NCBI RefSeq assembly: GCF_032399705.1
Contig: NZ_CP135922.1
Span: 5,952,001-6,016,000, forward strand
Reading direction: 5' to 3'
Source: Paenibacillus sp. BIC5C1
GTDB lineage: Bacteria; Bacillota; Bacilli; Paenibacillales; Paenibacillaceae
Length of the DNA: 64,000 nucleotides
Below, piece after piece: positions 58,466 to 64,000 of the stretch. Within the stretch, counting starts at the first letter, position 1; the number at the start of each line of letters is the position of its first letter. The notes beneath the pieces are model-generated. The model was not told the origin of the DNA, did no database searches, and saw only the letters and a list, made by a program, of their open reading frames with translations. A program made the position numbers and the translations under genes.

Positions 58466-58855
58466 TTCTATCTCCTTATCTGTGGCGTCCGGGTTTGTCG
58501 ATTCTTATCAGGTCAGATAACAACCTTAATTATACAAATTTCGCATACAACACAGCGGTAGACATAATAATTCCTAGTATAACTATAATCGTATTATCAC
58601 AAAACTTCTATCAGTAAATGGCACCATCGCAGGAGAATTCCCCCGCTTTGTTACCCTGTTTTTGCTGCGTTCTGATCCCGCTTCCAAACTTGCAAAAACA
58701 TAGATAAGGAATGGGGATATCCCCATTCCTTATCTATGTTTTTGGTTAAGCATTCTGCGTCATTACCTGAAAGCTCTTTGAATGATGCAAAATACTTAAT
58801 TCTGAAGCTTGTCCATTCTCAGAAGGCTCCAGCTTACGTGTTTGTATCGGCTAAG
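58466..58855. other. Intergenic region upstream of the SigB locus
   Basis: No gene is seen. Towards the phosphatase gene there are AT-rich -10-like elements (TATAAT on the minus strand near 58533) but no clear -35. A 50-base perfect palindrome lies at 58694-58743. Confidence 0.55.
58694..58743. terminator. Perfect 50-base palindrome acting as terminator
   Basis: Two 25-base arms (AAAAACATAGATAAGGAATGGGGAT is longer than shown arms elsewhere; arm 1 is 58694-58718) are exact complements with no spacer, centred on GATATC, with A/T runs at the ends. It can terminate the GSP17M-like gene from the right. Confidence 0.75.
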
Positions 58856-59200
58856 CTATTCTTTCTTTTTGGCAATCACAAGTACTTTGCCTTTATCGAG
58901 TTCACTCTCGTAAAAATCTGCCTCAGCTTCGGTGAAGCCCATCGAAACAATTTTGGCCCGTAGTTCATCACCGCGGGAGCGGAACAGATTCGCCAAGGAA
59001 TCAAATACGCCTTCTTCCTTGATGCCAATCTCTTTGGCATCTGCCGTATCGGCAATTCGATCTGTACGATCCTTTTCATGGGCTAGAACGAAGATATGAT
59101 CAGCAAGGTACCCGGTAATCTGCAACTCTTTCACCGCTTCTACCGCTTGGACTCCGTTTTCTACCACTTTTGCATAAGCTTGCGCATTGGTTGAATTCAT
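58856..59200 (-). CDS. General stress protein 17M-like (YflT family)
   Basis: A 114-residue soluble protein with the YflT/GSP17M pattern: VENGVQAVEAVKELQITGYLADHIFVLAHEKDRTDRIAD, then GEELRAK-type segment DELRAKIVSMGFTEAEADFYESELDKGKVLVIAKK. In Bacillus such proteins belong to the SigB regulon. The ATG at 59200 follows GAGGAGAGTGGAAACG. A SigB-like promoter lies upstream. Confidence 0.88.
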   Translation of the reverse strand: MNSTNAQAYAKVVENGVQAVEAVKELQITGYLADHIFVLAHEKDRTDRIADTADAKEIGIKEEGVFDSLANLFRSRGDELRAKIVSMGFTEAEADFYESELDKGKVLVIAKKKE

Positions 59201-59249
59201 CGTTTCCACTCTCCTCTGATTGATCTTCTTTATCGAGCTACTTAGTATT

Positions 59250-59274
59250 TAACCATACGATATCGGGTTGAAAC
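59250..59274 (-). promoter_or_regulatory. Candidate SigB-type promoter of the GSP17M-like gene
   Basis: Minus strand GTTTCA, 13-base spacer starting ACCCGA, TGGTTA, about 50 bases before the start codon. Confidence 0.6.
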
Positions 59275-59293
59275 GTTTCTGGATTAACCAATC

Positions 59294-59827
59294 CTAGGAA
59301 ACCGATTCATCAAAGAGGTCTATTCCTTCAATATGATTGGAGCCTGGCTTCATATATACCTTCAGCGCCTGACTTCCTCTAAGAAATACTTCTCCATCCT
59401 CTGCTACATAATACGGCTTGCCCAAAACATCTCGAATGGCCTCAATATTCATATCAATCCATTCCTGATTAAGCTTCAGACGTTTCTCGGAAGCATCAAT
59501 ATGCACATAATTGACCAATCCTGTATCTTCGCAGAACCCAACCGTTACATCTTTGAATTGGTACTCAGGGCAACCTAGATATGGATCATGTTCTTTATGA
59601 ACCGGTTGGCCTTTATTGGCTAAAATATCATCGACGCTGTCATCCAGAGAAATGTCATTCAGAGTCCGAAATTGTTGGACAGGTCCGGATCGATCAGCAG
59701 CCAGAATGATCTCTGGTGTCTCCTCTTCCACTACCGTCCATTGCATATCATGAGCAGCGGGTACCGCTGCCGGTTGAACGGAAAAGGGAGAAATTACGCT
59801 AAACATAACAAGCAGTAGTTTCATCAT
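59294..59827 (-). CDS. Exported protein of unknown function
   Basis: A 177-residue protein with a signal peptide (MMKLLLVMFSVISPFS, likely cut after PAAVPAA). The mature part contains the pattern DSVDDILANKGQPVHKEHDPYLGCPEYQFKD-like segment and a second similar one (EAIRDVLGKPYYVAEDGEVFL), so it may consist of two related lobes as in SmpA/DUF4309-like lipoprotein folds. Two Cys could form a disulfide. AAAGGG-TGAGAATC precedes the ATG at 59827. Confidence 0.7.
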   Translation of the reverse strand: MMKLLLVMFSVISPFSVQPAAVPAAHDMQWTVVEEETPEIILAADRSGPVQQFRTLNDISLDDSVDDILANKGQPVHKEHDPYLGCPEYQFKDVTVGFCEDTGLVNYVHIDASEKRLKLNQEWIDMNIEAIRDVLGKPYYVAEDGEVFLRGSQALKVYMKPGSNHIEGIDLFDESVS

Positions 59828-59893
59828 GATTCTCACCCTTTCATTGGGTTCATCACCGCTCTGAAGACGTCTATTGATTACAAAACGGTCATG

Positions 59894-60406
59894 CTATTTC
59901 CGCATACGTTGCCATACATTAGCAGCTACATCTACATATTTCAGCCAGCTTTTTCCGTTCTTGGCATCATCATGATATGTAGCTTCATAGGATTGCAGTG
60001 TCCGATCTGTCGGTGTAGCAGGCGGTGTTTGTACTACATTCGCTACTTCTGAATGTTTGCTCTGTTCAGTGCTGCTGCGTTTCGTCTGGAACTTGGCCAT
60101 CAGAGTGGATGACACCTGCTTGGCTGCTTCCGTCACTTCGTTCAGCACTTCTCCCAGGTTTTGTACAGATTCCATAACGGGATCAATTTGTTTCATTTTG
60201 TGCTGCACATCAACTGTAATATCATTGGCATGCCTTACCGTCTGTTTGACTTCATAACTAAGTTCATCAATGGTCTTCTGAACTTCCTGCAGTGTCTGTG
60301 ACACATTGTCGAGTGAACCCTGAGCGGACTTCAAGGTACGAATTAAAAAGAATACAAGCACTGCAAATGCAATTGCAATTAAAGCCACACTAATTTGATA
60401 GATCAT
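59894..60406 (-). CDS. DUF948 (YtxG-like) general stress protein
   Basis: A 170-residue protein with one N-terminal membrane segment (about residues 4-24) followed by a long coiled coil (LKSAQGSLDNVSQTLQEVQKTIDELSYEVKQT), the DUF948/YtxG layout, and a Ser/Thr/Pro-rich tail. YtxG and YtxH are co-regulated SigB proteins in Bacillus. A good SigB-type promoter lies upstream. Confidence 0.86.
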   Translation of the reverse strand: MIYQISVALIAIAFAVLVFFLIRTLKSAQGSLDNVSQTLQEVQKTIDELSYEVKQTVRHANDITVDVQHKMKQIDPVMESVQNLGEVLNEVTEAAKQVSSTLMAKFQTKRSSTEQSKHSEVANVVQTPPATPTDRTLQSYEATYHDDAKNGKSWLKYVDVAANVWQRMRK

Positions 60407-60452
60407 AAAAGAACCTCACTTTCCAGTATAAATCGGTTTTGTTATTGCTTAG

Positions 60453-60478
60453 TTACCCGACCCATTCGGAGGCGAAAC
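60453..60478 (-). promoter_or_regulatory. Candidate SigB promoter of the DUF948 gene
   Basis: Minus strand GTTTCG, 14-base spacer, GGGTAA, about 47 bases before the start codon; the best consensus match in the window. Confidence 0.65.
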
Positions 60479-60528
60479 AAATAGGATATGAACTGTAAAA
60501 ACAACTCCTCCTGGTAAAATATCGCAAT

Positions 60529-60553
60529 GTTTCAACCCGAAAGGCCTCGGTTA
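60529..60553 (+). promoter_or_regulatory. Candidate SigB-type promoter of the DUF1328 gene
   Basis: GTTTCA, 13-base spacer starting ACCCGA, CGGTTA, 74 bases before the start. It shares GTTTCAACCCGA and GGTTAAA with the GSP17M-like promoter. Confidence 0.6.
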
Positions 60554-60626
60554 AAGAACAACTACACACGGCAGTGAGACGAACACTTCTCGCTACCAAA
60601 GTTCTATAAACGAAAGGATGATACCC

Positions 60627-60791
60627 ATGTTGAAATGGTCGGTACTATTTCTAATTATTGCTCTTGTTGCAGGTATTTTTGGATTCTTCGGTATTGTTGA
60701 GGCAGCTGCTTCGATTGCCAAAGTACTCTTCTTCATCTTTGTTGTATTGTTCGTCATCTCCCTGATTACGGGACGCAGCCGAATGCGATGA
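60627..60791 (+). CDS. DUF1328-type small membrane protein
   Basis: A 54-residue protein with two membrane segments: MLKWSVLFLIIALVAGIFGFFG, then EAAASIAKVLFFIFVVLFVISL and a basic GRSRMR tail. This is the DUF1328/YtjA pattern. AAAGGATG precedes the ATG by six bases, a SigB-type promoter lies upstream and a terminator follows. The opposite-strand frame here is a shadow. Confidence 0.88.
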   Translation: MLKWSVLFLIIALVAGIFGFFGIVEAAASIAKVLFFIFVVLFVISLITGRSRMR

Positions 60792-61190
60792 ATGGGGCTT
60801 CCCAATTATGAACAGCATTCGATACATACAAAAGCCTATCGCGCTTGCAAAAGCCGGTAGGCTTTTGTGCGTTCATTAATCTCTTTTTTGCAACAATTCT
60901 TCCCTCTGCACATTACGACTTATCTCTATTATGTATTACGCTCCCTTCTGGTCTATTCCATCGCTTCTCCCCGATTACATCATAAAAACAGGACCATTAT
61001 GACATAGTCAACCCGGTTTTCTCCCACCGAAGTATGATATTTACAGGCTCTCCTTATACCCACATATGCTCCAGTTGACACTGGAGAATCCAAGAAAATA
61101 TTGTTATAATTTGTGATTCATAAGTAAGCTTGCTTGGTTACTTTTAACACAGGACAACAAACTACATACCTAACCGAGGAGGAAGAACAA
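60792..61190. other. Intergenic region before the SH3-like gene
   Basis: About 400 bases without a gene: terminator of the DUF1328 gene on the left, then AT-rich sequence; an extended -10 (TGTTATAAT at about 61104) and a TTGACA 24 bases before it lie near the SH3-like gene, at poor spacing. Confidence 0.5.
60830..60868 (+). terminator. Terminator of the DUF1328 gene
   Basis: AAAGCCTA-T-CG pairs with CG-G-TAGGCTTT followed by T-rich sequence. Confidence 0.8.
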
Positions 61191-61694
61191 ATGAAAAAAA
61201 TCGTAAGTTTTGCTGCTGCTCTGACATTGATGGGTTCCATGGCCGCTGCCGCAGGTGCTGAGGAAGCGGTTACCGGAACGGTAGCTCCAGAAACGGGAAC
61301 ACAGGCAACCACAACAACGCCGGCTGTTGAAGTGAACAAACCTGCTGTAGACACTGTAGAAGGCACAGCTGAGACCGTAACTGGCACAACAGTAGACACA
61401 ACGGGTACTGAAGGTACTTCAACGACTACTGAAACAACAACTTCAACAAAGGATGACAAAATCTTTGATGAGCCTGTTGTGAAAGCAGGAGATGAGGTTC
61501 TGGTCCCTACGATGCTGCTTAACCTGCTGGAGCGCACATGGTTCTATGATGCACCTAACGGCAAACCAATCGGTGCACTGGGTTCCCAAGTCATCGATAC
61601 GACAGGTGAAGTTGTAGATGGATTCGATGGTGGTCAATGGGTACAAGTATATACGTGGAAAGGTAAAGCTTGGATCCACGTTGCTATTCAATAG
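61191..61694 (+). CDS. Secreted protein with Thr-rich linker and SH3-like domain
   Basis: A 167-residue protein: signal peptide (MKKIVSFAAALTLMGSMAAAAGA), a Thr/Val/Glu-rich low-complexity linker (about residues 25-90), and a C-terminal beta-rich domain of about 70 residues (VLVPTMLLNLLERTWFYDAPNGKPIG...GGQWVQVYTWKGKAWIHV) that resembles a bacterial SH3 domain. It may bind the cell wall. GAGGAGGAAGAACAA precedes the ATG at 61191. Confidence 0.78.
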   Translation: MKKIVSFAAALTLMGSMAAAAGAEEAVTGTVAPETGTQATTTTPAVEVNKPAVDTVEGTAETVTGTTVDTTGTEGTSTTTETTTSTKDDKIFDEPVVKAGDEVLVPTMLLNLLERTWFYDAPNGKPIGALGSQVIDTTGEVVDGFDGGQWVQVYTWKGKAWIHVAIQ

Positions 61695-61721
61695 TATCGT
61701 ATAATCGTTCTAACGATAAGT

Positions 61722-61760
61722 AAAGAGGACAGCACGCAGGCAGCGGCTGTCCTCTTTTTC
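61722..61760. terminator. Bidirectional terminator
   Basis: AAAGAGGACAGC and GCTGTCCTCTTT around a 12-base loop, between the SH3-like gene and the convergent CDF transporter gene. Confidence 0.88.
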
Positions 61761-61799
61761 ATTTCAAATGCGCTTATTTCCGGTTTGTCCCTCCCGATT

Positions 61800-62690
61800 T
61801 CAAGGGCTTCCCGTCGTGCCTTCTTCCATCTTCGGCTCCACATGCACATGTACATGCATAATATTATGTGAACGTTTCAAGCGCTCTTCAACCCGGTCAC
61901 AGATCTGATGACCCTCGATCAGGCTCAGTCTTCCATCCACCTCAATAACCACGTCTACCAGTACATGACTGCCGTGCACACGTGCTTTCACGTCCTTGAT
62001 CATTTCTACACCAGGAACTCGCGCCACAGATGATCTTAGGTCTGTGAGTTCTTTCTGATCAAATCCGTCTGTCAGACGATGTGTTGAATCACGGAAAATC
62101 TCCCAAGCTGTCTTACAAATCAACAGACCTACAGCAATTGCAGCTACTTTGTCCAACCAAGGAAGTCCAAATTGGGCACCAATGATTCCGACCGCAGCCC
62201 CTATGCTGACCCAAGCATCCGAACGATTATCTTTGGCCGCAGCCATCAGAGCCTGACTGTTAATTTGTTTGGCAAGACGATGGTTGTAACGATATACGCC
62301 CAGCATTACAAGCGCACAGACAACGGCAACTGCTGCTGACCAAAGGTTTGGTGCTACAAAGTTCCCTTCATACCAGGAACGAACCGCTTCAACCAATACC
62401 TGCAGGCCAACCATGGCCATAATAAATGAAGCAATTAGGGCTGCGACCGTTTCCGCTCTAAAGTGACCATATGCATGATCGGAATCAGGTGGCTTCTGGG
62501 ATATGCGAAGTCCAATCAATACAGCAACAGACGCAACTATATCTGTAAGGTTATTAAAACCATCCGCCAGCAAAGCGCTGGAAGCAAACAAATATCCGCA
62601 GATCAATTTAAAAGCAGACAAGACCAGGTAGGCCACAATACTGACCCAAGCTCCGCGCTCTCCTTTGCGTATTTCTTCGTAGGCGTTCAA
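61800..62690 (-). CDS. Cation diffusion facilitator (CDF) family transporter
   Basis: A 296-residue metal efflux protein with six membrane segments and a C-terminal cytoplasmic metal-binding domain. CDF hallmarks are SALLADGFNNLTDIVAS and PPDSDHAYGHFRAET (metal-site Asp and His), the second site AAAKDNRSDAWVSIG, and HNIMHVHVHVEP at the end. The metal may be Zn, Mn, Fe or Co. AAGGAG is too close to a GTG at 62702, so the TTG at 62690 is the likelier start. Confidence 0.9.
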   Translation of the reverse strand: MNAYEEIRKGERGAWVSIVAYLVLSAFKLICGYLFASSALLADGFNNLTDIVASVAVLIGLRISQKPPDSDHAYGHFRAETVAALIASFIMAMVGLQVLVEAVRSWYEGNFVAPNLWSAAVAVVCALVMLGVYRYNHRLAKQINSQALMAAAKDNRSDAWVSIGAAVGIIGAQFGLPWLDKVAAIAVGLLICKTAWEIFRDSTHRLTDGFDQKELTDLRSSVARVPGVEMIKDVKARVHGSHVLVDVVIEVDGRLSLIEGHQICDRVEERLKRSHNIMHVHVHVEPKMEEGTTGSP

Positions 62691-62982
62691 ACCGGGCGAC
62701 ACTCCTTTAACGTTTCGTATTACGGTTGTTCCATGTTACCAAATGCGTACTGTGTGGGTCTACAGAAACAGTGTTGCTAAGCTGCATTGCTGTAGGGAAG
62801 CCGAAACAAAGTTGCCAGACCGCAGGGCTGTAGGTGAAGAGAAAAAATGTTGGCCCAGTCAAAAAAGTGAAGGTTTTCAGCATTTTATCAGGTTGCCCTT
62901 GTGGGGCTTTTGTAAAACGTATAAAATGAGTACATCCCGTCCAATTTGGACGGCTTACTGTAAGACCGGGAGGGAAATAACG

Positions 62983-63171
62983 ATGAGCGATAATAACGAA
63001 CCGAAAAAGATCAGTTTGCAGGATGCTATACGCCAGAAACTGGCTCAGAAGAAAGAACAGGCAAACACGGGTAACCAATCCAGTGCCTATTTTGAAGGCG
63101 GCCCTAAAGCAATGAAGAGCCAAAACAACAAAAAGCCTAACAATCAACGCCGCCGTACTGGCGGATCCTAG
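62983..63171 (+). CDS. Uncharacterised 62-residue basic protein
   Basis: A small hydrophilic protein starting MSDNNEPKKISLQDAIRQKLAQKKEQ and ending in an Asn/Lys/Arg-rich tail. It has no signal or membrane segment and may bind nucleic acid, but I do not recognise the family. GGGAGG-GAAATAACG precedes the ATG at 62983. The frame is open far upstream, where sequence looks non-coding. A terminator follows. Confidence 0.65.
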   Translation: MSDNNEPKKISLQDAIRQKLAQKKEQANTGNQSSAYFEGGPKAMKSQNNKKPNNQRRRTGGS

Positions 63172-63231
63172 ACCGCAAAAAGCTCTTGTATGAGCTGATT
63201 CTATGGCTACAGGATCGCCATGTATGACCAA

Positions 63232-63279
63232 AAAAAAAGAACCGCAACTCTCCAGAGGAGGCTTGTGGTTCTTTTTTAT
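63232..63279. terminator. Bidirectional terminator before the ABC-F gene end
   Basis: AAAGAACCGCAA pairs with TTGTGGTTCTTT, with A/T runs on both sides. Confidence 0.85.
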
Positions 63280-63341
63280 CTTTTATAGAAACGCATAGTT
63301 AACCAGGTTAACCATACTCAATGTAGACAGATGAGCTTATC

Positions 63342-64000
63342 TTAAGCTTCTACCGGATACATCTTGTTACGCAATTCTTTAATTTCGTCACTTTCCAGAT
63401 ACTCATCATAGCTCATTTGGCGATCAATAACGCCGTTTGGCGTAATTTCAATAATCCGGTTAGCGATAGTTTGAATGAACTGATGGTCATGGGATGTAAA
63501 CAGCATAGTGCCGTCAAAATCAATCATACCATTGTTCAGTGCGGTAATGGACTCCAGATCCAAGTGGTTCGTTGGCTCATCCAAAATCAGGGCATTAGCG
63601 CCTGTTTGCATCATTTTCGCCAACATACAACGGACTTTCTCGCCCCCGGAGAGGACACTTGCTTTTTTCAGGGATTCCTCGCCTGAGAACAACATACGAC
63701 CCAAGAATCCACGCAGGTACGTTTCATCCTGATCTTTGGAATATTGACGAAGCCAATCCACGAGACTCATATCTACTCCGTCAAAATATTTGGAGTTGTC
63801 TTTCGGGAAATAAGCCTGAGTTGTAGTAATACCCCAAGTGTATTCGCCACTATCCGCTTCGGTTTCACCCATAAGGATATCAAACAACAACGATTTGGCA
63901 TTACCATTTGGGCCAACAAAGGCAATTTTATCTCCTTTATTCACCACAAAGCTGAGATCATTCAGCATGCTCACACCATCAATTGTTTTGTTGATACGGT
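63342..64000 (-). CDS. ABC-F family ATPase, C-terminal part, cut by window edge
   Basis: The frame is open from 64000 to the stop at 63342 (about 219 residues) and covers the second nucleotide-binding domain of an ABC-F protein: signature LSGGEKVRCMLAKMM, Walker B LILDEPTNHLDLESI and H-loop FTSHDHQF. ABC-F proteins act on ribosomes. The Walker A is GPNGNAKS, with Ala at the position before Lys that is normally Gly, a deviation I associate with the YkpA-like subgroup's second domain. The N-terminal domain lies outside the window. EttA/YkpA-like housekeeping function is more likely than antibiotic resistance. Confidence 0.92.
   Translation of the reverse strand, partial: RINKTIDGVSMLNDLSFVVNKGDKIAFVGPNGNAKSLLFDILMGETEADSGEYTWGITTTQAYFPKDNSKYFDGVDMSLVDWLRQYSKDQDETYLRGFLGRMLFSGEESLKKASVLSGGEKVRCMLAKMMQTGANALILDEPTNHLDLESITALNNGMIDFDGTMLFTSHDHQFIQTIANRIIEITPNGVIDRQMSYDEYLESDEIKELRNKMYPVEA

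Noticed and set aside
60593..60805. Minus-strand 70-codon frame
   Set aside because: Shadow of the 54-residue DUF1328-type gene on the plus strand, which has the ribosome-binding site and membrane pattern.
62743..62982. N-terminal extension of the 62-residue protein
   Set aside because: Composition is non-coding and a strong ribosome-binding site is placed for the ATG at 62983.

Overview
The window reads as a piece of a Paenibacillus-type chromosome (low-to-mid GC, endospore-forming Firmicute). Support comes from the Bacillus-like 15-gene tRNA string behind an rRNA operon, the ygxA-ygzB-perR neighbourhood, the YyaC spore protein, strong AGGAGG ribosome-binding sites, frequent GTG/TTG starts, and transcription mostly on the minus strand. 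No insertion sequence, prophage, CRISPR array or integrase was seen; this is core chromosome with a few lineage-specific operons.

Layout. 1-5.0 kb: 5' part of prfC (RF3), a DoxX membrane protein, zwf and a YwmB-like exported protein. 5.3-10.3 kb: one minus-strand cell-envelope-stress operon that joins the LiaFSR signalling set to two PspA/LiaH proteins, two PspC proteins and a LiaI-like protein. 10.8-14.3 kb: a large membrane AraC/YesN regulator under a promoter containing a CcpA-type cre site, and a methyltransferase. 14.6-21.4 kb: rRNA operon on the minus strand (two promoters, 16S, 23S, no 5S gene) followed by 15 tRNAs. 21.5-28.9 kb: ygxA, ygzB, a membrane-anchored GH18 protein, perR with an apparent PerR box over its own -10 element, a DUF4097 protein with a membrane partner, an MgtC-like protein and a GNAT acetyltransferase. 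29-32.3 kb: gatCAB. 32.5-34.2 kb: a small SigY-YxlC-YxlD ECF sigma module. 34.3-48.1 kb: metabolic and membrane genes (MBL hydrolase, thioredoxin-like protein, DedA, O-antigen-ligase-like TPR protein with a GC-rich core, methyltransferase, alpha/beta hydrolase, YyaC, pirin, asparaginase, PAP2, small stress proteins). 48.1-58.5 kb: CorA, then a SigB general-stress locus. 58.7-64 kb: GSP17M-like, DUF948, DUF1328, SH3-like, CDF transporter, small protein and the 3' part of an ABC-F ATPase.

The most interesting system is the 9-kb SigB locus. A receiver-PP2C phosphatase, a very large hybrid kinase with three receivers, a CheR-type methyltransferase and a second hybrid kinase lie directly upstream of rsbV-rsbW-sigB. 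This matches the logic of the Bacillus cereus RsbK-RsbM-RsbY pathway instead of the RsbRST stressosome, with one extra kinase. I find SigB-like promoter motifs (GTTT-rich -35, 13-14 bp spacer, GGGTAA/GGTTA-type -10) before rsbV and before several flanking stress-type genes, so the locus and its neighbours look like a local SigB regulon island. The second notable system is the fused lia-psp operon. The rRNA operon is unusual in running straight from 23S into tRNA-Asn without a 5S gene.
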